In this document: positions 17,174 through 25,463 of the stretch, piece after piece | Layout of the letters: every line of letters starts with the position of its first letter | Numbering within the stretch: position 1 is the first letter of the stretch | DNA from: Roseburia_C sp051879315 | GTDB taxonomy: Bacteria; Bacillota; Clostridia; Lachnospirales; Lachnospiraceae | Assembly: GCA_051879315.1 (NCBI GenBank) | Contig: JBJELW010000086.1 | Span: 1 to 51,735 of the forward strand | DNA length: 51,735 nucleotides | Direction: 5' to 3' | The notes under the pieces: model-generated | What the model saw: the letters and a program-made list of their open reading frames with translations, nothing else | Database searches by the model: none | What the model was told of the DNA's origin: nothing | Position numbers and translations under genes: made by a program

Positions 17174-17994
17174 GAAAGGTGATGAAACATGAGATCGCAG
17201 ATACCGGGAAGATTATGCTTCCCCTGACTCTTTCGTTGTTGGGATGCGGTCTTTTGGGAATGTTGGTGCTGCGGCTGGTGCGTTTTAATAATGCATTCGG
17301 AGTTTTGGTTTCCGTAGGTGTGTTCCTGATTTATGTGCTGGCCTGCTCTGCCTTAGAAGTGACGGCTGTGGTATATCTGAGTGTCCGGTTTTATAAGAGT
17401 ATGTTTGGGTCAGAGAGCTATCTGACTCATACGCTGCCGGTTTCTAACATGGCACTGTATCACGGAAAACTTTTGATTGCAGCCATGTGGCAGTTTGTGA
17501 ACATGATCTTTGTGTTTGCTTCCGCTGTGGGAATGGGGTATGTTTTAGCCAGCAGTTTGCTGGAGAGTACCGGGGAGGATATTACTCTGAGGGAAATTCT
17601 GAATCACACCATGACATTTATGGGCTTCGATGGACCCGGATTTGTTATTGGAGTGGTGGGATTTTCGATTTTGTCTGCATTTGCCGGAATGATTGCTATT
17701 TACGCATGTATGGCAGTGGGACAGCTCTTTGAAAAACATAAGATTCTGGCTTTTGTGGTAAGCTATGTGATTTTGTATCTGGTGGAGCAGGTGATTTCCA
17801 CAGTGACCATGGTTCTGGCAAATGTTTCTGTGGGCAATGCTTTTACAGAAAACGCAATGCTCTTACAGAGTGCAACTTTCATGGACATGTATGGCACCAT
17901 GATGAAAGCAACCATCATCGAATCCTTGATTTACACAGTAATCTGTTATGTGACAGGACTTTATATTTGTAATAAGAAACTGAATATTGAATAG
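17167..17994 (+). CDS. ABC transporter membrane subunit
   Basis: A 275-residue hydrophobic protein with about six transmembrane helices. The first two span roughly residues 17-38 and 42-70. It has no signature beyond its position and is assigned as the permease because it overlaps the ATPase gene by seven bases in the GntR-controlled operon. A terminator follows at once. Confidence 0.75.
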   Translation: MLGKVMKHEIADTGKIMLPLTLSLLGCGLLGMLVLRLVRFNNAFGVLVSVGVFLIYVLACSALEVTAVVYLSVRFYKSMFGSESYLTHTLPVSNMALYHGKLLIAAMWQFVNMIFVFASAVGMGYVLASSLLESTGEDITLREILNHTMTFMGFDGPGFVIGVVGFSILSAFAGMIAIYACMAVGQLFEKHKILAFVVSYVILYLVEQVISTVTMVLANVSVGNAFTENAMLLQSATFMDMYGTMMKATIIESLIYTVICYVTGLYICNKKLNIE

Positions 17995-17999
17995 AGATA

Positions 18000-18040
18000 A
18001 AACGGCTCCCACATGTGAATGTGGCGGAGCCGTTTCTTTT
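18000..18040. terminator. bidirectional terminator between the ABC operon and the AraC gene
   Basis: A 10-bp stem (18000-18009 with 18026-18035) is extended inside by CACAT/ATGTG, with T residues following on the plus strand and, from the leading A residues, on the minus strand. It serves both convergent transcripts. Confidence 0.8.
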
Positions 18041-18043
18041 GTG

Positions 18044-18883
18044 CTAGGAATCCTGATTTGTCAACTGGTGCTTATATTCCCTGGGGGACATACCCTTGCA
18101 TTTGTGAAAGGTTTTGGAAAAATATAAAGAATTGTCAAATCCCACAGAATTTGCTATGGCGGTGATGGAAAGGGCGGAGTGCTCCAAGAGATAGCAGGCC
18201 TGTTTCATGCGAAATCCAGTAAGATATTCCTTGGGGGACTGCCCGCAAATCTGTTCAAAACAGCGATACAGATGGCTCCTGCTGACTCCTACATAGGCTG
18301 CAATATCATCTACGGATATAGGGTAGGAATAATTGGCGGAGATGTATGAAATCGCCTTTTGAACATAGCCGGCTGTGGTGTTAAGAGGCTCAGCTGTATT
18401 GGAGTTTTTCATAAAAAGGGCCAGTGTCTGATACAGACGTCCGGTCATTTCTACTGCATTGGTAAAACTGTTTCCCCGTGCTTCATATATGGTTAAGAGA
18501 TATTTTTTTACCTTTTCTGCCATGGGCGTATTGGTGATCACAGGATGATTACTGCTGAAGTCTGTGGCTTTTAAAATGATAGCGGCGTCACTGCCGTTAA
18601 AACCCACCCAGGCATATTCCCAGGGCTCATGTTCGTCTGCATAATAGGAGACCTCGACCTGAGGGTAAACCAGAAAACTGTCCCCTGCCTGAAGTTCGTA
18701 AATCTGTCCGTTTGCCTTGTAATAGCCCTTCCCGGAAATGATATAGTGGATCAGATAGTGATCCCGGATACCGGGGCCCCACTGATAAAGGGATTCACAT
18801 TTCTGGAAACCTGCATTGTAAACAGAGAGAGAGACAAGCTCTTTTTTGCTGGATTTATAGGAGTTTTTGTATTTTGTGTCCAT
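18044..18883 (-). CDS. AraC-family transcriptional regulator with cupin sensor domain
   Basis: A 279-residue regulator. The N-terminal half is a cupin-type sugar-sensing domain (IRDHYLIHYIISGKGYY, then AGDSFLVYPQ). The C-terminal 100 residues are the paired helix-turn-helix domain (VDDIAAYVGVSRSHLYRCF and ITAIANSVGFDNSLYFSKTF), ending in the family signature GMSPREYK. GGGAGG precedes the ATG. It is divergent from galE, so it may regulate that gene or a distant sugar locus; the ligand is unknown. Confidence 0.9.
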   Translation of the reverse strand: MDTKYKNSYKSSKKELVSLSVYNAGFQKCESLYQWGPGIRDHYLIHYIISGKGYYKANGQIYELQAGDSFLVYPQVEVSYYADEHEPWEYAWVGFNGSDAAIILKATDFSSNHPVITNTPMAEKVKKYLLTIYEARGNSFTNAVEMTGRLYQTLALFMKNSNTAEPLNTTAGYVQKAISYISANYSYPISVDDIAAYVGVSRSHLYRCFEQICGQSPKEYLTGFRMKQACYLLEHSALSITAIANSVGFDNSLYFSKTFHKCKGMSPREYKHQLTNQDS

Positions 18884-18952
18884 GGATGTCCTCCCGATTT
18901 TTTACAGATTTTTTCGTCATCCGGCCTTCTTCAACCGGTTATATCCATGAAT

Positions 18953-18982
18953 ATTATAAAATATTGGAGACGAGGATGTAAA
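18953..18982 (-). promoter_or_regulatory. promoter of the AraC-family regulator gene
   Basis: On the minus strand TTTACA (18977-18982) and a perfect TATAAT (18953-18958) are 18 bases apart. Confidence 0.6.
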
Positions 18983-19034
18983 GCGGTTTGTGTTTGCAAC
19001 AAAAATACATAAATCATACACATTTGATGCTTTT

Positions 19035-19073
19035 CATTTCGTGAAAAGTGGAGTACACTTAAATCACGAAATG
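19035..19073 (+). promoter_or_regulatory. long inverted repeat over the galE promoter
   Basis: CATTTCGTGA (19035-19044) and TCACGAAATG (19064-19073) are perfect 10-base arms, with a nested AAGTG/CACTT pair inside. A candidate promoter, TTTTCA (19031-19036) and TACACT (19054-19059) 17 bases apart, is covered by it. It looks like an operator for a dimeric regulator, possibly the divergent AraC protein. Confidence 0.65.
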
Positions 19074-19128
19074 AGGATAGACACAGCGGTTTCAATATCC
19101 GCTGAATAAAGGAAAAGGAGAGTATATT

Positions 19129-20145
19129 ATGGCAATTTTGGTTACGGGTGGAGCAGGTTATATCGGAAGTCACACATGTGTAGAGTTGTTGAATGCAGGC
19201 TATGAGGTAGTTGTATTGGACAATCTCTCCAATGCAAGCGAGAAATCCCTGGATCGTGTAAGGGCATTGACCGGAAAGAACGTTACTTTTTACAAGGGTG
19301 ACATCCTTGATCGGGATATCCTTAACAAAATTATGGAGACAGAGCAGATCGACAGCTGCATTCATTTTGCCGGATTAAAGGCTGTGGGCGAGTCTGTAGC
19401 AAAACCGTGGGAATATTACAATAACAATATTTCCGGCACATTGACACTGGTAGATGTGATGCGTCAGCATGGATGCAAGAACATTATCTTCTCATCTTCG
19501 GCTACTGTATATGGAGATCCGGCGCAGATCCCTATCACTGAGGATTGCCCGAAGGGACAGTGCACCAATCCTTATGGCTGGACCAAGTCAATGCTGGAAC
19601 AGATTCTGATGGATATCCAGAAAGCAGATCCGGAGTGGAATGTGATACTTCTTCGTTACTTTAATCCCATCGGAGCTCATCAGAGCGGAACAATGGGTGA
19701 GAACCCCAACGGAATTCCCAATAATCTGATGCCCTATATTACTCAGGTGGCAGTTGGTAAGTTAAAGGAACTGGGTGTTTTCGGTGATGATTACGATACA
19801 CCGGATGGAACCGGAGTGCGGGATTACATTCATGTAGTGGATCTGGCAGTAGGGCATGTAAAGGCACTGAAGAAAATTGAGGAGAAGGCAGGCCTTTGTA
19901 TCTATAATCTGGGAACCGGACATGGTTACAGCGTTTTGGATATTGTTAAGAATTTTGAGGCTGCCAATGATATCAAGATTCCGTATGTGATCAAGGATCG
20001 GAGACCGGGTGATATTGCAACCTGCTATTGTGATCCGTCCAAGGCAGAACGTGAGTTGGGGTGGAAAGCACAGTATGGTATTCGGGAGATGTGCGCGGAT
20101 TCATGGAGATGGCAGAAAAATAATCCAAATGGATATGAAGACTAG
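19129..20145 (+). CDS. galE: UDP-glucose 4-epimerase
   Basis: A 338-residue epimerase that interconverts UDP-glucose and UDP-galactose, used in galactose breakdown and surface sugar synthesis. The NAD-binding loop VTGGAGYIGSH opens the protein. SSSATVYG supplies the catalytic Ser, and PYGWTKSMLE the Tyr and Lys of the YxxxK motif. RYFNPIGAH is also typical. AAAAGGAG precedes the ATG. It stands alone between an inverted-repeat promoter and a strong terminator. Confidence 0.96.
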   Translation: MAILVTGGAGYIGSHTCVELLNAGYEVVVLDNLSNASEKSLDRVRALTGKNVTFYKGDILDRDILNKIMETEQIDSCIHFAGLKAVGESVAKPWEYYNNNISGTLTLVDVMRQHGCKNIIFSSSATVYGDPAQIPITEDCPKGQCTNPYGWTKSMLEQILMDIQKADPEWNVILLRYFNPIGAHQSGTMGENPNGIPNNLMPYITQVAVGKLKELGVFGDDYDTPDGTGVRDYIHVVDLAVGHVKALKKIEEKAGLCIYNLGTGHGYSVLDIVKNFEAANDIKIPYVIKDRRPGDIATCYCDPSKAERELGWKAQYGIREMCADSWRWQKNNPNGYED

Positions 20146-20156
20146 AAAAACACTGT

Positions 20157-20190
20157 GGGCTGCCCGTTTATGAGGCAGCCCGTTTTTTTT
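20157..20190 (+). terminator. galE terminator
   Basis: A perfect 8-bp GC-rich stem (20157-20164 with 20174-20181) is followed after one G by eight T residues. Confidence 0.92.
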
Positions 20191-20211
20191 ACAAAAAAAG
20201 AAAAAAAGGAC

Positions 20212-20240
20212 TTGCATTTTCTAATGGCCTATGTTATATT
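20212..20240 (+). promoter_or_regulatory. promoter of the tRNA-Glu pair
   Basis: TTGCAT (20212-20217) and TATATT (20235-20240) are 17 bases apart, with an RNA start predicted about nine bases before the first tRNA. Confidence 0.7.
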
Positions 20241-20255
20241 ACTGCTTGTCGATGC

Positions 20256-20327
20256 GGTTCATTGGTCAAGCGGTTAAGACGCCGCCCTCTCACGGCGGAA
20301 ACAGGGGTTCGATTCCCCTATGAACTG
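20256..20327 (+). tRNA. tRNA-Glu (anticodon CUC), copy 1
   Basis: A 72-base cloverleaf. The acceptor is GGTTCAT/ATGAACT with a G1-U72 wobble and discriminator G. The anticodon stem CCGCC/GGCGG encloses the loop CTCTCAC, so the anticodon is CTC, which reads GAG. The T arm is GGGGTTCGATTCCCC. CCA is not encoded. Confidence 0.95.
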
Positions 20328-20352
20328 TTATGTTTTTTAAAATTTTTTATAT

Positions 20353-20424
20353 GGTTCATTGGTCAAGCGGTTAAGACGCCGCCCTCTCACGGCGGAAACA
20401 GGGGTTCGATTCCCCTATGAACTG
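20353..20424 (+). tRNA. tRNA-Glu (anticodon CUC), copy 2
   Basis: Identical over all 72 bases to the copy 97 bases upstream, including the G1-U72 pair and discriminator G. Both share one promoter and the terminator at 20452-20483. CCA is not encoded. The duplication is probably recent or kept identical by gene conversion. Confidence 0.95.
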
Positions 20425-20451
20425 TTCACTGTTTTATAACAGCCCAACCCG

Positions 20452-20483
20452 AAAACACTACAGGTTCTGTAGTGTTTTTTCTT
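20452..20483 (+). terminator. terminator of the tRNA-Glu pair
   Basis: A 12-bp perfect stem (20452-20463 with 20467-20478) with a three-base loop runs into a T-rich tract. Confidence 0.92.
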
Positions 20484-20521
20484 TAGGGGAAAGTACTGTT
20501 CACTTGATGGATGTTTTATGT

Positions 20522-20527
20522 TATACT
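20522..20527 (+). promoter_or_regulatory. -10 element of the pullulanase gene
   Basis: TATACT lies 17 bases after a weak TTCACT (20499-20504). It is the only plausible promoter between the tRNA terminator and the pullulanase gene. No cre-like site is visible. Confidence 0.45.
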
Positions 20528-20563
20528 AAAGAAGAATAGTTTACATTTTAAAAGGAGGGTTTT

Positions 20564-23287
20564 ATGAAACGAAGGGTTAAAGCATTTGTGATGGCGGTTT
20601 TGATGGTGGTCATGACCGTGGGGACGATTTTGTGTGATGCCACAATCGCCCAAGCGTCAGACTTGATCATTAAGCTGCACTATCACAGAGAAGACGGAAA
20701 CTATGAAGGCTGGGATGTCTGGATGTGGGAAGAAGGTGCAGACGGAGCCGGATATGAGTTGGTGGAAGAAGATGGAGACATGGTAGCCACCATGACGGTT
20801 ACACCGGGTACCACTGCCGTTGGATTTATTGTCCGTACGGAAGACTGGACCAAGGATATTGATGCGGATCAGTATATCGATGTATCCGCCATGGTTTCCG
20901 GTACCACCCATATCTATGTGGAGTCCGGTGTGGAAGGGTATACCGAGGAGAAGGGTGAAGATGCGGTAACCGGAACAAAGCTCACCACAGCAAAGTATGA
21001 TGGAAGCGGAGCTGTCATTGCAACTGTCACCGGCAGTATTGAGGGCGACATTCAGGAGATCTTTACCATTCAGGGGAAGGATGGTGCTGTTGATATCACT
21101 TCTGTGACTGCAGATGGCACTCAGTATACAATTCAACTTGCAGAACCTTTGGATGATTCCAAAAGTTACACCATAACCTTTGACGGAACTGATTACGAAG
21201 TAAAAATGCCCAGTATTTACTCAACCGAGGAGTTTGAGGCAGAGTACACCTATGAAGGGGACGATTTGGGCGCTACATGGACCAGTGAAAAGACATCTTT
21301 CCGTGTGTGGGCACCTACTGCTGATGCAGTGGCTGTGAATCTTTACGAGTCCGGTACAGCAGGAACGGATGATCTGATTGAGCAGATCCCCATGACTGCA
21401 GATGTCAACGGTACATGGATTGCGGACAAAACCGGAGACTTAAATGGAGTATACTATACTTATGTAGTCACCATCGACGAGGTGGAAACAGAGGCCTGTG
21501 ATCCTTATGCAAGAGCCACCGGAGTAAACGGTCAGCGGGCTATGGTGATTGATCTGGATTCTACAGATCCGGAAGGATGGGAGGATGATACCAATCCCCA
21601 TGCTGGTGAAAACTATACGGATGCCATCATTTATGAAGCACATATTCGTGATTTGACATCTGATGACAGTGCCAATATCGAACATGTAGGCAAGTATCTG
21701 GGACTTACCGAAACCGGCACTACTACGGATTCCGGTATTCCTACGGGTCTGGATCATCTGGTGGATCTGGGAATCACCCATTTACATATTATGCCGTTTT
21801 ATGATTACGGTTCTGTGGACGAGACCAAGCTGGATACCCCACAGTATAACTGGGGATATGATCCTGTGAACTACAATGTGCCGGAGGGTTCTTATTCCAC
21901 CGATCCTTATAATGGAGAGGTTCGTGTAAATGAAGTAAAACAGATGGTACAGACTTTGCACGATAATGATATCAGTGTGGTTATGGACGTGGTGTATAAC
22001 CATGTGTACAATGCAGAGAGTTTCTGCTTCAACCAGATCGTACCGGAATATTTCTCCCGGGTGGACGAAGATGGTAAGTATTCCAGCGGATCCGGCTGCG
22101 GAAACGATACGGCATCCGAGCGTGCCATGGTAAAGAAATATATTGTTGATTCCGTAAATTATTGGGCAGACGAGTATCATATTGATGGATTCCGTTTTGA
22201 CCTGGTGGGATTGATTGATACCGAAACCATGAATGAAGTGGTGGAGACAGTGCATGAGACCCATCCGGATGTGATTTTCTATGGCGAGGGCTGGACTCTT
22301 TCCACTACGCTGACCAAAGACGGATATGAACTTACTACTCAGCCAAATTCTGCAGATACACCGGAAATTGCATTTTTCAGTGATACTCTGCGTGATCTTT
22401 TGAAGGGAAATGTATTTAACACTTCTGAGGTGGGATATGTATCCGGAGCTACTGCACAGGAGGTAAACCTGCGTAAATGCTTCATGGGATTGTCACCGAC
22501 CTGGTGTAAATCCCCTTCCCAGAGTATCAATTATGCATCCTGCCATGACAATCTTACACTGATGGACCGACTGGCCACATCAAGACCTGATGCCAGCCAG
22601 GAGGATTTGATCAAGATGAACAATCTTGCAGCGGCGATTGTGATGACCTCCGAAGGGATTCCTTTCATGCAATCCGGTGAGGAGATGTTGCGCAGCAAGG
22701 TAAAGGAAGATGGTACTTTTGACGAGAACAGTTATGCTTCTTCGGATGAAGTAAACAGCATCAAGTGGGACAGCCTGGATGATGAATCCTATATGGCAGT
22801 GTACAATTACTATAAAGGATTGATCCAGTTCCGTAAGGCCCATGGAGCTTTGCGTCTTACTACTGCAGACGAGGTAAAAGAGTACATCACAGCCATTAAG
22901 GGGCTGGATGAAAATGTAGTTGCCATGGATATTATGGCAGAGGACATTGACACAGAAGTGGCTGATGAAATCTTTGTGATCTTTAATCCGAATGAAACGG
23001 AGACCACCGTGGAACTTCCGGAAGGCGAGTGGCAGGTTTGTATCGAAGGGGAGACAGCAGGTACGGAAGTAATCCGCACCATCACAGATGGCGCGGCAAC
23101 GGTTTCACCTATTTCAGCAATGGTATTGGTTCGTGGCGAGACAGAGGGGCCGGCGGGCACTGCGACGGGAAATGTGATTCCTACAGCTGTCATCATAGCT
23201 GTTTGCGTGGTAGTTGCGTTGCTCGCAGTGGTAGTGATATTGATTGTTGTGAAAAAATCTTCTAAAAAGACAAATAATCGGAAATAA
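20564..23287 (+). CDS. pulA: membrane-anchored type I pullulanase (GH13)
   Basis: A 907-residue extracellular enzyme that cuts alpha-1,6 branches of starch, glycogen or pullulan. Domains in order: signal peptide (1-31); a pullulanase-associated starch-binding domain (about 34-130, with WDVWMWEEG); a beta-sandwich (135-225); a CBM48-like domain (about 228-320); and the GH13 barrel. The pullulanase signature YNWGYDP is at 428-434. Catalytic residues are D546 (GFRFD), E575 (YGEGW) and D662 (SCHDN), with D475 in DVVYNH. The C-terminus has one transmembrane helix and a lysine-rich tail, so the enzyme stays on the cell surface. AAGGAGGG precedes the ATG. It should supply linear maltodextrins to the mal transporter. 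Confidence 0.93.
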   Translation: MKRRVKAFVMAVLMVVMTVGTILCDATIAQASDLIIKLHYHREDGNYEGWDVWMWEEGADGAGYELVEEDGDMVATMTVTPGTTAVGFIVRTEDWTKDIDADQYIDVSAMVSGTTHIYVESGVEGYTEEKGEDAVTGTKLTTAKYDGSGAVIATVTGSIEGDIQEIFTIQGKDGAVDITSVTADGTQYTIQLAEPLDDSKSYTITFDGTDYEVKMPSIYSTEEFEAEYTYEGDDLGATWTSEKTSFRVWAPTADAVAVNLYESGTAGTDDLIEQIPMTADVNGTWIADKTGDLNGVYYTYVVTIDEVETEACDPYARATGVNGQRAMVIDLDSTDPEGWEDDTNPHAGENYTDAIIYEAHIRDLTSDDSANIEHVGKYLGLTETGTTTDSGIPTGLDHLVDLGITHLHIMPFYDYGSVDETKLDTPQYNWGYDPVNYNVPEGSYSTDPYNGEVRVNEVKQMVQTLHDNDISVVMDVVYNHVYNAESFCFNQIVPEYFSRVDEDGKYSSGSGCGNDTASERAMVKKYIVDSVNYWADEYHIDGFRFDLVGLIDTETMNEVVETVHETHPDVIFYGEGWTLSTTLTKDGYELTTQPNSADTPEIAFFSDTLRDLLKGNVFNTSEVGYVSGATAQEVNLRKCFMGLSPTWCKSPSQSINYASCHDNLTLMDRLATSRPDASQEDLIKMNNLAAAIVMTSEGIPFMQSGEEMLRSKVKEDGTFDENSYASSDEVNSIKWDSLDDESYMAVYNYYKGLIQFRKAHGALRLTTADEVKEYITAIKGLDENVVAMDIMAEDIDTEVADEIFVIFNPNETETTVELPEGEWQVCIEGETAGTEVIRTITDGAATVSPISAMVLVRGETEGPAGTATGNVIPTAVIIAVCVVVALLAVVVILIVVKKSSKKTNNRK

Positions 23288-23301
23288 TGCAAAGAAAGCA
23301 C

Positions 23302-23330
23302 TTGCAAACAAAAAATGAAAGTGCTACAAT
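23302..23330 (+). promoter_or_regulatory. promoter of the rimP-nusA-infB operon
   Basis: TTGCAA (23302-23307) and TACAAT (23325-23330) are 17 bases apart. An inverted repeat AGCACTT (23297-23303) / AAGTGCT (23319-23325) overlaps both elements and could be an operator. Confidence 0.7.
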
Positions 23331-23356
23331 GATTTCGATAACGTTAGGATGATTAC

Positions 23357-23415
23357 TTGAGAGTGGGCGAAGGTCCACTCTCAATTCACGTTTATGGCAT
23401 AGTTTGATAAACGTG
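23357..23415 (+). promoter_or_regulatory. two-hairpin leader of rimP
   Basis: The predicted leader has a 10-bp hairpin (23357-23366 with 23375-23384, 8-base loop) directly followed by a 9-bp hairpin (23387-23395 with 23407-23415). Neither has a T tract, so they are more likely RNA-stability or autoregulatory structures than terminators. Confidence 0.65.
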
Positions 23416-23442
23416 GAATCATACAGATGGAAAGGTGGTTGC

Positions 23443-23910
23443 ATGTCAAAAAAAGAAAGCTATGAACAGCGGACCGAGGAATTGATATTACCTATTTTGG
23501 AAGAATATCAATTTGAATTGGTGGACGTTGAGTATGTCAAGGAAGGCAGCGATTGGTATTTACGGGCCTACATTGACAAGGAGGGCGGAATCACGGTAAA
23601 TGACTGTGAACTTGTTGCCCGGAAGATGAATGAGATTCTTGACCGGGAGGATTATATTGAAGGATCCTACATTTTCGAAGTGAGTTCACCGGGGTTAGGG
23701 AGACCGCTTAAGAAGGAAAAGGATTATGCCAGGGCCATGGGTAAGGAACTGGAGATTCGCACTTATAAGGCCATAGAGCATGAGAAAGAATTTTATGGTT
23801 TATTAAAAGCATACGATGAAAATAGTGTAACCATTGTGACAGAGGATGAGCAGGAAATGGTGTTTGACAAAAAAGATATTGCTCTGATTCGTCTTGCGTT
23901 TGATTTTTAA
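23443..23910 (+). CDS. rimP: ribosome maturation factor RimP
   Basis: A 155-residue factor for late assembly of the 30S subunit. It carries the two RimP domains, with the family motifs VDVEYVKEG, VTVNDCELVAR-like (here ITVNDCELVAR) and EVSSPGLGRPLK. The ATG at 23443 is chosen for family length and the AAAGGTGG site; an open extension of 13 codons falls within the leader hairpin region. It is the first gene of the translation operon and is followed by an unusual 109-base gap containing a folded RNA element before nusA. Confidence 0.93.
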   Translation: MSKKESYEQRTEELILPILEEYQFELVDVEYVKEGSDWYLRAYIDKEGGITVNDCELVARKMNEILDREDYIEGSYIFEVSSPGLGRPLKKEKDYARAMGKELEIRTYKAIEHEKEFYGLLKAYDENSVTIVTEDEQEMVFDKKDIALIRLAFDF

Positions 23911-23935
23911 AACTACAACTTTAAATTAAGAATGT

Positions 23936-24011
23936 AGTGTCAACTCAAATATAAAAATCGGCACCAGGGCTCCGTCACCTGCGGTGACACCTCGTGCCAA
24001 GAATCAGGAGG
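23936..24011 (+). promoter_or_regulatory. candidate structured cis-regulatory RNA before nusA (copy A)
   Basis: Parts in order: an AGTGTCAA box (23936-23943); outer stem GGCAC/GTGCC (23960-23964 with 23994-23998); a conserved AGGGCT internal loop (23966-23971); inner hairpin GTCAC/GTGAC (23974-23978 with 23984-23988); then AATCAGGAGG, which holds the nusA ribosome binding site. The same series occurs at 32190-32252. GTGTCA can also pair with TGACAC (23985-23990), competing with the inner hairpin, and CTCC (23970-23973) can pair with the GGAG of the ribosome binding site. Confidence 0.75.
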
Positions 24012-24019
24012 ATAAAATA

Positions 24020-25198
24020 ATGAATAGCGAGTTGTTGGAAGCATTAACAATACTGGAAAAGGAGAAGAACATCAGCAAAGAGACGCTGCTGGAGACCATT
24101 GAGAATTCTCTGATCACCGCATGCAAAAACCATTTTGGTAAAGCGGATAATATTAAAGTTAATATTGATCCGGAAACCTGTGAGTACCATGTGTGGGCAG
24201 AGAAAACGGTTGTTGAGCAGGTGGAAGATGATGTGATGGAAATCAGCCTTGCCAATGCCAAGATGATTGATTCTTCTTATGAACTGGGAGATATCGTAAA
24301 TGTGGAAGTAAAGTCAAAAGAGTTTGGCCGTATTGCCACGCAGAATGCCAAAAATGTCATTTTGCAGAAAATCCGTGAGGAAGAGCGCAAAGTGATATAC
24401 AGTCAGTATTATGAGATGGAGAAGGATGTTATGACCGGAGTGGTTCAGCGTTATGTGGGCAGAAATATCTCCATCAATCTTGGCAAGGCGGATGCCATGC
24501 TGACCGAAAATGAGCAGGTGAAAGGTGAGGTATTCCAGCCAACCGAACGTATCAAAGTATATATATTAGAGGTAAAGGCAACTCCTAAGGGACCCAAGAT
24601 TCTGGTGTCCAGAACACATCCGGAACTTGTAAAGCGTCTGTTTGAGGCAGAGGTTGCTGAGGTAAAGGAAGGCATCGTAGAGATTAAGAGTATCGCCAGA
24701 GAGGCGGGAAGCAGAACCAAGATTGCGGTATGGTCCAATGATCCGGATGTGGATCCGGTAGGAGCCTGCGTGGGTATGAACGGTGCAAGGGTAAATGCCA
24801 TTGTAAATGAACTGCGGGGTGAGAAAATCGATATCGTTACATGGAATGAAAACCCTGCAATGCTTATCGAAAATGCTTTAAGTCCCGCAAAGGTTATTTC
24901 CGTCATTGCGGATGGTGAGGAAAAGACCGCAAAGGTGGTTGTTCCGGATTACCAGCTGTCACTGGCTATCGGAAAGGAAGGACAGAATGCCCGTCTGGCT
25001 GCCCGTCTCACCGGATTTAAAATTGATATTAAGAGCGAGACACAGGCCAGAGAGTCCGGCGACTTTATGGATTATGAAAATGATTATGAAGACGATTATG
25101 AGTACGAGGGAGAGTACGAGGAAGATCCGGAGTATGCAGAGGGTGAATATACAGAAGAATATGTAGAAGATGGTGAGCCTGCAGATGACAATGAATAA
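24020..25198 (+). CDS. nusA: transcription termination/antitermination factor NusA
   Basis: A 392-residue RNA polymerase-associated factor controlling pausing, termination and antitermination. The order is an N-terminal polymerase-binding domain, an S1 domain (about 135-200) and two KH domains (about 205-345, with DPVGACVGMNGARV and AIGKEGQNARLAARL). The last 40 residues are an acidic Tyr/Glu/Asp-rich tail (DYEDDYEYEGEYEE). The ATG at 24020 follows AATCAGGAGG, part of the folded leader element. NusA often controls its own operon, which makes the element notable. The end overlaps ylxR. Confidence 0.95.
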   Translation: MNSELLEALTILEKEKNISKETLLETIENSLITACKNHFGKADNIKVNIDPETCEYHVWAEKTVVEQVEDDVMEISLANAKMIDSSYELGDIVNVEVKSKEFGRIATQNAKNVILQKIREEERKVIYSQYYEMEKDVMTGVVQRYVGRNISINLGKADAMLTENEQVKGEVFQPTERIKVYILEVKATPKGPKILVSRTHPELVKRLFEAEVAEVKEGIVEIKSIAREAGSRTKIAVWSNDPDVDPVGACVGMNGARVNAIVNELRGEKIDIVTWNENPAMLIENALSPAKVISVIADGEEKTAKVVVPDYQLSLAIGKEGQNARLAARLTGFKIDIKSETQARESGDFMDYENDYEDDYEYEGEYEEDPEYAEGEYTEEYVEDGEPADDNE

Positions 25199-25463
25199 AA
25201 AAATTCCAATGCGTAAGTGCGTGGGGTGCGGAGAGATGAAAGAAAAGAAAGCTTTGATCCGTATCATTCATACGCCGGAAGATACGTTGCTGGTGGACGA
25301 TACCGGAAAAAAGAACGGTCGCGGCGCATACATTTGCAAAAGTCTTTCGTGTTTTGAAAAGGCAAGAAAGAGCAAGGGTTTAGAACGCTCCCTGAAAATG
25401 AGTATACCGGAAGCGATTTATGAGCAATTGCAAAAGGAGATGCAGGAGATTGAAGCCGGATAA
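25185..25463 (+). CDS. ylxR: YlxR family RNA-binding protein (DUF448)
   Basis: A small basic protein of about 92 residues with the family core PMRKCVGCGEMKEKKAL and GRGAYICKS. YlxR proteins accompany nusA and infB; RNase P-related and nucleoid roles have been proposed for the family. The gene overlaps the end of nusA out of frame. Starts at 25185 and 25191 are both possible; 25185 is preferred because GGTGAG (25172-25177) is then seven bases away. Confidence 0.88.
   Translation: MTMNKKIPMRKCVGCGEMKEKKALIRIIHTPEDTLLVDDTGKKNGRGAYICKSLSCFEKARKSKGLERSLKMSIPEAIYEQLQKEMQEIEAG

Noticed and set aside
23936..24011. c-di-AMP (ydaO) or c-di-GMP riboswitch identity for the shared element
   Set aside because: The element is too short for ydaO and lacks the conserved cores of the c-di-GMP classes.
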